A DNA stretch of 64,000 nucleotides from an uncultured Bacteroides sp. (GCA_949289345.1 CASENS010000052.1:62001-126000), one strand, 5' to 3'; shown: positions 45,365 through 53,924, numbered from the stretch's first letter. The notes: generated from the sequence alone by a model not told the origin. Made by a program: numbers and translations.

Positions 45365-45943
45365 ATGGCTAAGAGCATTAAAGGAACCCGGACAGAGAAA
45401 AACCTGCTGACTTCGTTTGCAGGCGAGTCGCAAGCACGCATGCGCTACACTTACTTTGCCAGTGCGGCCAAGAAGGAAGGTTACGAACAGATTGCCGCTA
45501 TTTTCACTGAAACGGCCGACCAAGAGAAAGAACACGCCAAACGCATGTTCAAGTGGCTGGAAGGCGGCATGGTAGAGATTACTGCCAGCTATCCCGCAGG
45601 CGTTATCGGCACTACGCTGGAGAATTTGCAAGCCGCTGCTGCCGGTGAAAACGAGGAGTGGACCAAGGACTATCCTCACTTTGCCGATGTGGCCGATGAA
45701 GAAGGCTTCCCCGAAATAGCCCTCATGTACCGCAACATCGCAGTTGCCGAGAAAGGACACGAAGAGCGTTACCGTGCTTTCATCAACAACATTGGGAACG
45801 CCAAGGTATTTGCCAAGGAGGGTGAAGTGGTATGGCAGTGCCGCAATTGCGGTTTCATTCATGTAGGTAAGGAAGCACCGGAGACTTGCCCCGCCTGCCT
45901 TCACCCGCAAGCTTATTTTGAAGTGAAGAAAGAGAACTGGTAA
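45365..45943 (+). CDS. rbr: Rubrerythrin
   Basis: A 192-residue non-heme di-iron peroxidase that reduces hydrogen peroxide in anaerobes. The ferritin-like domain has ExxH-type ligands in [21 protein letters not shown] and [10 protein letters not shown]; the C-terminal rubredoxin-like domain has CRNCG and CPAC (Fe-Cys4). ATG 45365 is chosen over a TTG two codons upstream. It has its own promoter and a strong terminator, so it is monocistronic. Confidence 0.97.
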   Translation: MAKSIKGTRTEKNLLTSFAGESQARMRYTYFASAAKKEGYEQIAAIFTETADQEKEHAKRMFKWLEGGMVEITASYPAGVIGTTLENLQAAAAGENEEWTKDYPHFADVADEEGFPEIALMYRNIAVAEKGHEERYRAFINNIGNAKVFAKEGEVVWQCRNCGFIHVGKEAPETCPACLHPQAYFEVKKENW

Positions 45944-45969
45944 CTGGCAGTTTCTGCCGATAATTGTAT

Positions 45970-46018
45970 AAAAAGAGAGTGCTAAGAGGTTTAAGCGAGT
46001 CCTTAGCACTCTCTTTTT
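45970..46018 (+). terminator. Rho-independent terminator of rubrerythrin
   Basis: Perfect arms AAAAAGAGAGTGCTAAG and CTTAGCACTCTCTTTTT around a 15-nt loop, with the T-tract within the 3' arm. It starts 27 bp after the stop codon. Confidence 0.92.
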
Positions 46019-46200
46019 GATGCATATCTGGCTGTTTGGAAGAGGCACCGAAAAGCCCGGCTGCAAAATAGCATAGATTAAACGGGAAAATATCATTGGA
46101 TAAACGGCAAAGTATTCAATAATACTTGGGCAAGTAAGCAATGATACTGATAACTCCGGTTCATTCGGTAAATGCTTGGGTAAATGATGGTTCAATAGGT
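46019..46200. other. Intergenic stretch with weak internal repeats
   Basis: No gene. Between 46091 and 46198 the words TATCATTG/CAATGATA and AAT(A/G)CTTGGG(C/T)AA recur in both orientations, in the manner of the other private clusters but more diverged. Confidence 0.5.
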
Positions 46201-46482
46201 AAGTAACTAATCAGATTTACTTTATACTAAATGGGAATTAAAGTAAATGATAACAAACTCCCCTCCTTCGGGAAGGAGGGGTGCCCACCGGGCGGGGTGG
46301 TAGGACAAGAATGGTTCGACCTATTTACATTAATATAGGAATAGGAGTCTCTTACGCGGCATGTTTCTCCTACCACCTCCCCCTTACGGGTACTCCTCCT
46401 TCCGGAAGGAGGAGAGTTCTGTTACCTATTCCTAACTGCTAAATTCCTATTTATAGTATAAATTAATTTTGTTCACTTACTT
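46201..46482. repeat. Palindromic MITE-like element, copy 2
   Basis: The core (about 46258-46418) matches copy 1 (34655-34813) in the same orientation. However, the outer arms are swapped: the left arm AAGTAACTAATCAG matches the reverse complement of copy 1's right arm, and the right arm (GTTCACTTACTT) matches the reverse complement of copy 1's left arm. No ORF. An IS256-type remnant lies 120 bp downstream. Confidence 0.85.
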
Positions 46483-46600
46483 ATCTGAAATTACTGTATG
46501 TTTTGGGGGCGCTATAAAATATTTTGTGTAAATGGAAATACGGGATTCAAGTTAGAGTCTCGTATTTTTTATTTTATGTATTTACAAAATGAAGAAACTT

Positions 46601-46765
46601 ATGGAAGAAAAGAATTAAGTAGTGCCCGATGAGGTGTTAAGCAAGGAGTTCCTTAGCCTGTTCAAGACAGAAGCCGATGTAAGCAGGTCCCTGAAGCAGT
46701 TGCATTCGCAGGTATTAGAGAAAATGCTTGAGGGTGAAATCGGGATGAACGATATTTTGAACTGA
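46601..46765 (+). pseudogene. IS256-family transposase N-terminal remnant
   Basis: After MEEKN and an in-frame TAA (46616-46618) the frame continues with VPDEVLSKEFLSLFKTEADV, then SLKQLHSQVLEKMLEGE, the conserved N-terminus of IS256-family (mutator-type) transposases. It then diverges and stops at 46765. The catalytic domain is gone, so this is a dead fragment. Confidence 0.8.
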
Positions 46766-46937
46766 GGCTATATGCACGGCATGATTGTCGCGTCACGCGA
46801 AATGTCGGATGAACCGGAAAAAAGATTGTACCTATTTAGACAAGGTTCCGCCGGTGAAGTCGAGGTTTTGTCCTCGATTTCACTGGCCTAAAAACTTTGC
46901 GGGACAGGCTTCTGAACCAATAACTTGAGTCCGATGG
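46766..46937. repeat. Gap downstream of trpA holding a dispersed GAGGT-TTG-CCTCG element
   Basis: There is no gene here. From about 46852 to 46915 the sequence (GTCGAGGTTTTGTCCTCGAT, then GGCCTAAAAAC, CGGGAC, ACCAATAA) aligns with 54700-54768 at the HU-like gene with scattered differences. Here the palindromic unit is single; there it is fivefold. Confidence 0.65.
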
Positions 46938-47711
46938 TTAGCCCAGCGCCTCTTTCAGCCGCTCTATCGCCTGCCGGGCATCTCCCCCGCATTCATCCAG
47001 CAACGTGACGAAGCGGCTGCCTACGATGGCGCCGGACGAGGCACTGCAGGCGGCGTCGAACGTCTCCCGGTTGGACACGCCGAAGCCCACTAAGCGCGGA
47101 TGCGTCAGTCCCAAGGAGTTGATGTGGCGGAAGTACGCCTGCCTCTCCTCGTTGAACGACCGTTGCGCCCCCGTTACGGCAGCGGAAGACACCATGTAGA
47201 TGAAGCCGCCCGTCTGGCGGTCAATCTCGCGCACCCTTTCATCACTTGTCTCGGGCGTGATGAGCATCACCACGTGCAGGCCGTAGCGCAGGGCCGTGTC
47301 ACGATACTCGGCCACGTATTCCGCCAGGGGCAGGTCGGGGATGATGAGTCCGTCGATGCCACACTCGCTACACCGGCGGCAGAAGGCCTCGAAGCCATAG
47401 TTCAGTATCGGGTTCAGATACCCCATGAGCAGCAGCGGTATGTGCACCGTGCGGCGGATGTCCCGCAGCTGGTCGAAAATCACGTGCAGCGACATGCCGT
47501 TCCGCAAGGCCTTCGTAGCGGCTCCCTGTATGACGGGTCCGTCCGCCAAAGGGTCGCTGAAGGGGATTCCTATCTCAATCATGTCCACTCCCGCGTCCTG
47601 CAGCGAGCGGATTACATCGGCCGTCCCGTCCTTGGTGGGGCAGCCTGCGCAGAAGTAAACGGAGAGTATCCGTTCGTTCTTCTGCCGGAAAAGTTGGTCT
47701 ATTCGGTTCAT
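46938..47711 (-). CDS. trpA: Tryptophan synthase alpha subunit
   Basis: A 257-residue TIM barrel that cleaves indole-3-glycerol phosphate to indole for TrpB. The start is ATG 47711 (MNRIDQLF); an ATG 15 codons upstream lies in the inserted repeat element and would add unrelated residues. MIEIGIPFSDPLADGPVIQ holds the catalytic Glu (of the pair Glu49/Asp60 in E. coli numbering) and the Asp of SDPLADG. It is last in the trp operon, separated from trpD by a 235-bp gap that holds a MITE-like repeat. Confidence 0.96.
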   Translation of the reverse strand: MNRIDQLFRQKNERILSVYFCAGCPTKDGTADVIRSLQDAGVDMIEIGIPFSDPLADGPVIQGAATKALRNGMSLHVIFDQLRDIRRTVHIPLLLMGYLNPILNYGFEAFCRRCSECGIDGLIIPDLPLAEYVAEYRDTALRYGLHVVMLITPETSDERVREIDRQTGGFIYMVSSAAVTGAQRSFNEERQAYFRHINSLGLTHPRLVGFGVSNRETFDAACSASSGAIVGSRFVTLLDECGGDARQAIERLKEALG

Positions 47712-47741
47712 AAACTTATAATTTATCGGGGTGTTTATATG

Positions 47742-47931
47742 GCACACAGATGACACAGATAAGACAGATTTTCACAGATTATTTAATTTACTATTTCTGA
47801 TTTCTGATTTTTCACCCGCAGATGACGCGGATGACGCCGATTTTATTTTTTTCTCTTTGTGATAATAAGGATTCGGGCGAAGCCACTTAAAAATCTGTGG
47901 TCATCTCGTTTAATCTGTGTCATCTGTGTGC
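47742..47931. repeat. MITE-like CAGATGACACAGAT element inside the trp operon
   Basis: Imperfect ~40-bp inverted ends (47742-47780, GCACACAGATGACACAGAT...; 47889-47931, its complement) flank a centre with further CAGATGACGCGGATGACG words. Elements with ATCTGTGTCATCTGTG ends are known to recur in many bacterial genomes. It fills the trpD-trpA gap, where the other trp genes overlap or nearly touch. Confidence 0.8.
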
Positions 47932-47946
47932 TATCTAAATTCCCAT

Positions 47947-48945
47947 TTAACTATTAATTTCTATAAATCTTTTGAGTGCGCCCAGTGCCCGTCCGCTGTC
48001 CAACGACTCGGTGGCGATGGCAACGCATTCCTCTATGGACTTCTCCGGTTCCATCAGCCGGATGGCGAAGGCGGCATTGACGATGACGCAATGACGTTGG
48101 GCGGGTGTGGCGCCTTGTCCGGTCAGTACGGCGTCGAAGATGCGGCTGGCCTCCTGCTTGGTCTGTCCGCCGTAAAGCTCCTGGGGCGGATTGGGAAGGA
48201 AACCCAGTTCCTGCGGGCGGTAGATGTGCTCGTCGTGCAGGCTCATCACCTTGAACTCGTCCGTCAGCGAGATTTCATCGTAATTGTCTAAGCTGTTCAC
48301 TACGGCGAACTCGATGCCCGTGCGGCGGAAGGCGTAAGTGTAGAGCCTCATCAGTGACAGGTTGCTCACGCCCAGCAGTTGGCAGGTGGGACGGCAGGGA
48401 TTAATCATCGGTCCCAGCAGGTTGAACACGGTGCGTACGCCCAACGTGCTGCGGACTTGTGCCACAGCCTTCATGGCCGGGTGGAACAGTTGGGCGTGCA
48501 GGTAGGCGATGCCTGCCTCGTCCAGGCTGCGGCGCAGGGTGTCCGGGTCGGTGGTGAAGCGGATGCCGTGCTCGCGTATCACATCGCTGGCTCCGCTGAC
48601 GGAGGTGGCTCCGTAGTTGCCGTGCTTGGCCACCTTGTAGCCCGCTCCCGCCGCCACGAAGCAGGCGCAGGTGGAGATGTTGAACGTGTTTTTGCCGTCG
48701 CCGCCCGTGCCCACGATGTCGATGGTTCGGTGGGGTGTGAAGTCTGCGGGCACGCAGACCTCCAGCAACGCCTCGCGGAAACCTAATAACTCGTCTACGG
48801 TGATGTCACGCATGCGGTAGGCGGCCAGCAAGGCGGCTATCTGCGTGTCGGGATATTGTCCGGCAGTGATGCCGAGCATCAGCCTTCGCGCCTCGTCCCG
48901 TTCGAGGCTTTCATGGTTGAAAAGCCGTGTAAGTATCTCTTTCAT
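47947..48945 (-). CDS. trpD: Anthranilate phosphoribosyltransferase
   Basis: A 332-residue enzyme joining anthranilate to PRPP. The PRPP/Mg motifs are DIVGTGGDGKNTFNIST and KHGNYGATSVSGASD, and NPCRP lies in the anthranilate site region. The length is normal and there is no TrpG fusion. It starts 6 bp after trpG ends, fitting the glutaminase/transferase pairing. Confidence 0.97.
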   Translation of the reverse strand: MKEILTRLFNHESLERDEARRLMLGITAGQYPDTQIAALLAAYRMRDITVDELLGFREALLEVCVPADFTPHRTIDIVGTGGDGKNTFNISTCACFVAAGAGYKVAKHGNYGATSVSGASDVIREHGIRFTTDPDTLRRSLDEAGIAYLHAQLFHPAMKAVAQVRSTLGVRTVFNLLGPMINPCRPTCQLLGVSNLSLMRLYTYAFRRTGIEFAVVNSLDNYDEISLTDEFKVMSLHDEHIYRPQELGFLPNPPQELYGGQTKQEASRIFDAVLTGQGATPAQRHCVIVNAAFAIRLMEPEKSIEECVAIATESLDSGRALGALKRFIEINS

Positions 48946-48951
48946 ATTGTT

Positions 48952-49515
48952 TCAGTGTTTGATAAAGTTACGTATAAGGGTTGCTCCGTCGGGCGTAAGC
49001 ACCGATTCGGGATGGAACTGCACGCCGCGGATGTCCAGTGTGCGGTGGCGTAAGGCCATAATCTGTCCTTCGTCGCTTAGGGCTGTCATCTCCAGACAGT
49101 CCGGCAACCCCTCGCGGTCCACCACCCATGAGTGATAGCGTCCCACGGACAGCCGTCGGGGCAGTCCCTCAAACAGGTAATCGTCCGTCAAGAGGTTGAT
49201 GTCTGTCTGTACGCCGTGAAACACCTCCGCAAGGTTCGTCAGCCGTGCGCCAAACACCTCGCCGATGGCTTGATGTCCCAGGCAGACTCCCAATATGGGT
49301 TTTGTCGGCGCATACGTCCGGATGGTCTCCATAAGCATTCCCGCCTCGGAAGGGATACCCGGACCGGGCGAGAGAATCAGTTTGTCATGCCGCTCCACCT
49401 CGGCAAGGGCAAAGCGGTCGTTGCGTACTACCGTAACCTTGGCACCGGCCTGTTCCGCCAGTTGCACCAGATTGTAGGTGAAGGAATCGTAGTTGTCTAT
49501 GAGTAGAATGTTCAT
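48952..49515 (-). CDS. trpG: Anthranilate synthase glutaminase component
   Basis: A 187-residue class I glutamine amidotransferase supplying ammonia to TrpE. The oxyanion strand is SPGPGIPSEAG (49-59), nucleophile Cys78 lies in GVCLGHQA, and the His/Glu pair lies in VQFHPESVLT. Its ATG overlaps the trpF stop codon (ATGA), so the two are translationally coupled. Confidence 0.96.
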   Translation of the reverse strand: MNILLIDNYDSFTYNLVQLAEQAGAKVTVVRNDRFALAEVERHDKLILSPGPGIPSEAGMLMETIRTYAPTKPILGVCLGHQAIGEVFGARLTNLAEVFHGVQTDINLLTDDYLFEGLPRRLSVGRYHSWVVDREGLPDCLEMTALSDEGQIMALRHRTLDIRGVQFHPESVLTPDGATLIRNFIKH

Positions 49516-50141
49516 AATGGTAATTTATAATTTATCAATTGAAGAAAGCGTTTCAGCCTTTCCACGTTTTTAAGTCCCGGAGCAAGCTCGAAGCGACTGT
49601 TGAGGTCGATGCCCGCCCATTGGGGATGGCTGAAACGGTGCAATGCCTCTATGCTGTCCGGCCCGATACCCCCGCTGAGCAGGAAAGGCGTGCGGCCTTG
49701 GTAATTGTACGGCAGGCTGAGGTCGAGCGGAATGCCGTTCCCCCCGGGAGACGTTCCCCGCGGTTCGAACAGGTAATAGTCGCATAGCCCCTCATACGGA
49801 AGCGTATGGCGCAGGTCGTCCGGACGGGACAGATGGAAAGCCTTGATGAGCGGCAGGCCAAGCGTTTGGCGCAGGTGACGACAATATTCAGGCGGTTCCT
49901 CTCCGTGCAGTTGGATAAATTGCAGGTCGAAACGGTCCGCCCACATGGCTACCTCCGCCAGCGGACGGTTGACGAACACGCCTGTCCGTTTGGCTTTGGC
50001 GGGCAGGTAAGAGGGTAGGGCACAGACACACCGGGGCGAAGGTGCATGAAACACAAATCCGATGAAGTCTACTCCAAGGGCTTCCACCCGGCGGATGTTG
50101 TCACCGTCCCTCATGCCGCACACCTTAACGAGTAAGTTCAT
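49512..50141 (-). CDS. trpF: Phosphoribosylanthranilate isomerase
   Basis: A 209-residue TIM barrel for the Amadori rearrangement. Catalytic Cys is in VKVCGMRDGDN (Cys8), and the phosphate site is in LLSGGIGPDSI and GIDLNSRFE (Asp acid). ATG 50141 is preferred to a TTG one codon upstream. It overlaps trpC by 17 bp and trpG by 4 bp. Confidence 0.95.
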   Translation of the reverse strand: MNLLVKVCGMRDGDNIRRVEALGVDFIGFVFHAPSPRCVCALPSYLPAKAKRTGVFVNRPLAEVAMWADRFDLQFIQLHGEEPPEYCRHLRQTLGLPLIKAFHLSRPDDLRHTLPYEGLCDYYLFEPRGTSPGGNGIPLDLSLPYNYQGRTPFLLSGGIGPDSIEALHRFSHPQWAGIDLNSRFELAPGLKNVERLKRFLQLINYKLPL

Positions 50142-50865
50142 CAATCCGTCCTCCCCGCATCAAATGTTCTCCAATCAGGAAACCCTTATAGCCACATTGC
50201 CGCAACCGCCGGATGTCTTCAGCCGAGCGGATGCCGCTCTCCGCCACCAGCAGCGGACGTTTCTCCGCGGGTATTCCCTCCAATCGCCCTTTCAGTCCGT
50301 CCGCCAAGGTAATGGCGTGTTCCACGTCCGTGTGGAACGTGCCCAGATGCCGGTTGTTCACGCCCAACATCTCCACGGCGATGTCCGCATAATCCAGTTC
50401 TGTGGCGTCGTGCAGCTCCAGCAGCACCTCCAACCCGATGCGGTGTGCTTCCTTCGCCAGACAGCGGCAAGTCTCTTTGTCCAGGCAGGCGGCAATGAGC
50501 AGCACTGCGTCCGCCCCCATCGCCCGTGCTTCGTAGAGCTGGATGGGGTCGATGATGAAGTCCTTGCGCAGGATGGGCAGACGGCTCACCTTGCGGGCAG
50601 TCGGCAGATCCTCCGGCCGTGCGCCGAAGTAAGTCCCGTCCGTCAGAATGGAGAGAGCCGCCGCGCCTTCCGCCTCGTAGGCCGGCACCACGTCCTCCAC
50701 CCGTGCGTCCGCCTTTATCCAGCCCTTGGAAGGCGAACGGCGTTTGAACTCGGCAATGACGCCCGTTGGGGACGATGCCAGCGCTTCCTTCATGCTGCGG
50801 TGTTTCCGTGCCCCCGCTTCCATTTCTTTTCGCTTGCATGCGATAATTTCACTCAGAATGTCCAT
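50125..50865 (-). CDS. trpC: Indole-3-glycerol-phosphate synthase
   Basis: A 246-residue TIM barrel. IAEFKRRSPSKGWI holds the catalytic Lys, ILRKDFIIDPIQLYEARAMGADAVLLI a further Lys and Glu, and LGVNNRHLGTF plus VAESGI the phosphate region. Separate from TrpF rather than fused, though overlapping it. It lies 31 bp after trpE. Confidence 0.96.
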   Translation of the reverse strand: MDILSEIIACKRKEMEAGARKHRSMKEALASSPTGVIAEFKRRSPSKGWIKADARVEDVVPAYEAEGAAALSILTDGTYFGARPEDLPTARKVSRLPILRKDFIIDPIQLYEARAMGADAVLLIAACLDKETCRCLAKEAHRIGLEVLLELHDATELDYADIAVEMLGVNNRHLGTFHTDVEHAITLADGLKGRLEGIPAEKRPLLVAESGIRSAEDIRRLRQCGYKGFLIGEHLMRGGRIDELTR

Positions 50866-50896
50866 CTTGATTATTTACTATTTAACCATTTACTAT

Positions 50897-52300
50897 TTAC
50901 AATTTGGCTGTGCTTGCCAGTTCGATGGCCTTGCGCAAGGCCGCCAGTTTGTTGTTCACCTCCTGCAGCTCTGCCTCTACGTCACTCTTGGCTACGATGC
51001 CTCCGCCTGCCTGAAACCATAATACTCCGTTACGGCTCACGAAGGTGCGTATGGTAATGGCTTGGTTGATAGTGCCGTCCAGACCGATAAAGCCGATGCA
51101 TCCTCCGTAAGCGCCTCGATTATGGGGTTCCATTTCGCTGATCAGCTGCATAGCGCGCACTTTGGGCGCTCCGCTTAACGTACCTGCCGGGAAGCTGTCC
51201 AACAGCACCTTCACGGCGTCTGCTTCCGGCCGCAGCGTTCCGCTCACCCGGCTTGTCAGGTGAATGACGTGGCTGTACATCCGGGGGCGTCTCAGGTAGT
51301 CCACCCCCACGTCCGTGCAGTTTCGGCTCAGGTCGTTGCGTGCCAGGTCTACCAGCATCACGTGCTCGGCGTTCTCCTTCGGGTCGGCCAGCAGACGGCT
51401 TACGGCTTCCTCATCTTGTTGGCGGTTGCCTGTGCGGCGTGTGGTTCCCGCTATGGGGTCGATGCCCGCTCGTCCGCCTTCTACCCGGCAGTGCGTCTCC
51501 GGCGAGGAACCGAAGATACGGAAGCCTCCGAAGTCGAAATAGAACAGGTAGGGTGAGGGATTGATGCTGCGCAACGCCCGATACACCTGAAAATCGTCTC
51601 CTGCATAGGCCTGTTCGAAGCGGCGTGAAAGCACCATCTGGAAGACATCACCTCGCAGGCAATGGCCGATGGCACGGCGGATGTTTGCCCGGTGCTCGTC
51701 GTCCGTCAGCGTGGAAGTCACTTCCCCTACCGGCGCAAAGGGGTATAGCGGGAAGTTGCGGTTCATCACAGCTTTCACCACCGGTTCCATCCCGCTTTCT
51801 TCTCCTTCCGGCACCATTTCCACAATCCGCATTTCATGTCCTGCATCATTGAATACAATCAGGTAGCGGTAGAGAATGTAAAGTGCGTCCGGTGCATCGT
51901 TCCGTTTGTCATGGCTGTCCTTGACGGGAATGTTTTCGAGATAACGTACGGCGTTGAATGAGGTGTAGCCGTAGAGTCCGCAATAACGGCTCCCTTCCCC
52001 CTCCACGCGGAAGCGGTCAAGAAAGTCTCGTAAAGCGCAAGCCATTCCTTCGTGTCCGGTTGGCAAAGGAGCCTCTGTGCGGACACCATCGGGCATCCGG
52101 GTGACGACTGTGCCATGGCTGACCGCAATGGAGGCTATCGGACACAGGCCGATGAACGAGCGTCCGCCTTCCGGCTCTTGTCGGTCCGCGCTCTCCATCA
52201 GGGCACTTTGCGGGAAGAGGTCGCGCAGCTTCAAGTAAGTAGTTACAGGCGTATGGATATCGCCCGCCAAAGTTTGGATTTGGGTCCTGAATGTGTACAT
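50897..52300 (-). CDS. trpE: Anthranilate synthase component I
   Basis: A 467-residue chorismate-utilising enzyme. The N-terminal ALMESADRQ (33-41) corresponds to the LLES tryptophan-binding motif of feedback-inhibited TrpE. The catalytic core has DVFQMVLSRRFE, FGSSPETHCR, PIAGTTRR, DLARNDLSRN and FPAGTLSGAPKVRAM. It is second in the operon, after trpB. Confidence 0.96.
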   Translation of the reverse strand: MYTFRTQIQTLAGDIHTPVTTYLKLRDLFPQSALMESADRQEPEGGRSFIGLCPIASIAVSHGTVVTRMPDGVRTEAPLPTGHEGMACALRDFLDRFRVEGEGSRYCGLYGYTSFNAVRYLENIPVKDSHDKRNDAPDALYILYRYLIVFNDAGHEMRIVEMVPEGEESGMEPVVKAVMNRNFPLYPFAPVGEVTSTLTDDEHRANIRRAIGHCLRGDVFQMVLSRRFEQAYAGDDFQVYRALRSINPSPYLFYFDFGGFRIFGSSPETHCRVEGGRAGIDPIAGTTRRTGNRQQDEEAVSRLLADPKENAEHVMLVDLARNDLSRNCTDVGVDYLRRPRMYSHVIHLTSRVSGTLRPEADAVKVLLDSFPAGTLSGAPKVRAMQLISEMEPHNRGAYGGCIGFIGLDGTINQAITIRTFVSRNGVLWFQAGGGIVAKSDVEAELQEVNNKLAALRKAIELASTAKL

Positions 52301-52358
52301 AATATATATAATTATGGTGAGAATGAATGATTAATGATAAATAACAAATCGTAAATCG

Positions 52359-53522
52359 TTAAATCGTAAATAAATCCAGATAGGTATCCATGTCTTTGTC
52401 CCCCCGCCCCGATACGGTCACCACGACAATATCGTCGGGCTTTGTCTTTAGTCGGGGCAATACAGCCAAGGCATGCGCGCTCTCCAGTGCAGGGATGATA
52501 CCTTCCAGCTGGGTCAGTTCGTAGGCAGCCTGTAAGGCCTCATCATCGTTGATGGGGATGGCTTTTGCCCTACCCGTAGTCACCAAGTGGGCGTGTAACG
52601 GACCTACACCGGGATAATCCAACCCTGCCGAAATGGAGTAAGGCTCTATGACCTGCCCGTCCTCATTCTGTATGACGTAGGAGCGGGAGCCGTGCAGAAT
52701 GCCTACCCGACCCAATGCCAGGGTGGCGGCCGTTTGTCCGGTCTCTACTCCTTTGCCTCCGGCTTCGGCCAGGATGATATTCACCCGTGGTTCGTCTATG
52801 AAACGCAGGATGGTGCCGGCGGCGTTGCTTCCTCCGCCCACGCAGGCTATCAGGTAATCCGGCCGGAAGTCGCCCTCCAATTCGGCCAGTTGCGTGGCTA
52901 TTTCACGTCCGATGACCGATTGCAGGTGTGCCACCAACCATGGATAAGGATGAGGCCCCACGGTGGAGCCTATCAGGTAATAGGTGTCCTCCGGATGACA
53001 GCACCAGTAGCGGATGGCTTCGCTCGTGGCGTCCTTCAGTGTGCCGTTGCCCGAAGTTACAGGCACCACTTCCGCTCCCAACATCTTCATTTTCTCAACG
53101 TTCACCCGTTGCCGCTTGATGTCTGTCTCGCCCATGAACACCTTGCAATCCATGCCTGCCAGGGCACAGACAGTAGCCGTAGCCACACCGTGTTGTCCCG
53201 CTCCCGTCTCCGCTACGATGCGGCGCTTGCCCATGCGGCGTGCCAGGAGCATCTGCCCGATGGCATTGTTTATCTTGTGTGCCCCCGTATGGTTTAAGTC
53301 CTCCCGCTTGAGATAAATCTTGCATCCGTACTTCTCCGAAAGCCGTTTGGCATGATACAAGGGGGAAGGCCGGCCTACGTAGTGACACAACAAGTCTTCA
53401 TACTCACGCCGAAAATCCTCGCCAGGCACGATGGTGCGGCATGCCTCCTCCAATTCGCTTACACATCGGTGCAGTATCTCGGGGATATAGGCGCCCCCGA
53501 ATTCGCCGTAATAACCGTTCAT
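52359..53522 (-). CDS. trpB: Tryptophan synthase beta subunit
   Basis: A 387-residue PLP enzyme condensing indole with serine. The PLP Lys is Lys83 in HTGAHKINNA; GAGQHG holds the catalytic Glu region, and CVGGGSNAAG is the phosphate loop. It is of the standard TrpB1 type, paired with TrpA. First structural gene of the operon, 40 bp downstream of the attenuator terminator. Confidence 0.97.
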   Translation of the reverse strand: MNGYYGEFGGAYIPEILHRCVSELEEACRTIVPGEDFRREYEDLLCHYVGRPSPLYHAKRLSEKYGCKIYLKREDLNHTGAHKINNAIGQMLLARRMGKRRIVAETGAGQHGVATATVCALAGMDCKVFMGETDIKRQRVNVEKMKMLGAEVVPVTSGNGTLKDATSEAIRYWCCHPEDTYYLIGSTVGPHPYPWLVAHLQSVIGREIATQLAELEGDFRPDYLIACVGGGSNAAGTILRFIDEPRVNIILAEAGGKGVETGQTAATLALGRVGILHGSRSYVIQNEDGQVIEPYSISAGLDYPGVGPLHAHLVTTGRAKAIPINDDEALQAAYELTQLEGIIPALESAHALAVLPRLKTKPDDIVVVTVSGRGDKDMDTYLDLFTI

Positions 53523-53562
53523 AATGTTATGTATAATGATAAATGAATGATAAATGGTAAAT

Positions 53563-53599
53563 AAAAAAGGCCCCGCCGCAGGTGCGACGGAGCCTTTTT
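53563..53599 (-). terminator. trp attenuator terminator
   Basis: On the minus strand, AAAAAGGC-CCG-CGC pairs with GCG-CGG-GCCTTTTTT with two G-U positions and an ACCT loop, then a T-run. It lies between the leader peptide ORF and trpB, as expected of an attenuator. Confidence 0.85.
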
Positions 53600-53641
53600 G
53601 TAGCTTCTATTCCTTTTATCCCCTTGGGGGATGAACGTTTT

Positions 53642-53737
53642 TTATGTCCGGCATAGATACATGGCACTGTTCCCCTTACGACTTTGTGTGAGTTGTAACG
53701 GTTGCCAACGCCAATATTTATGCAGACTTTGTTTCAT
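53642..53737 (-). CDS. trpL: trp operon leader peptide
   Basis: A 31-codon ORF starting MKQSLHKYWRWQ with Trp codons at positions 9 and 11, about 25 nt after the predicted transcription start. A terminator hairpin follows 43 nt after its stop. Two Trp codons in 31 against a usual ~1 percent, in exactly this place, indicate ribosome-mediated attenuation: stalling at Trp codons under starvation would favour an antiterminator. The antiterminator pairing was not established by eye. Confidence 0.75.
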   Translation of the reverse strand: MKQSLHKYWRWQPLQLTQSRKGNSAMYLCRT

Positions 53738-53769
53738 CTTTCTGTAACTAAATTGTTTCTTAACGGGGG

Positions 53770-53799
53770 CAAATGTATGCTTTTTGTTTGAATACGCAA
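53770..53799 (-). promoter_or_regulatory. trp operon promoter
   Basis: On the minus strand, TTG (53797-53799), a 19-bp spacer and TACATTTG (53770-53777). The start point is predicted near 53763. Confidence 0.7.
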
Positions 53800-53924
53800 T
53801 AGATTTCTGCTAAAAAGTTTGCTTCATGCCAGTTGTTTAACAATTCTGTCACAACGTACCTTATTATATAAAGAGCGGATATAACCCGCATGTACTCTCT
53901 CCTCAAAAAATATCCTCCCGCCGC

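Noticed and set aside
45332-46195. Long minus-strand ORF over rubrerythrin
   Set aside because: It runs antisense to a clear rubrerythrin gene and its terminator, and the translation resembles no known protein.
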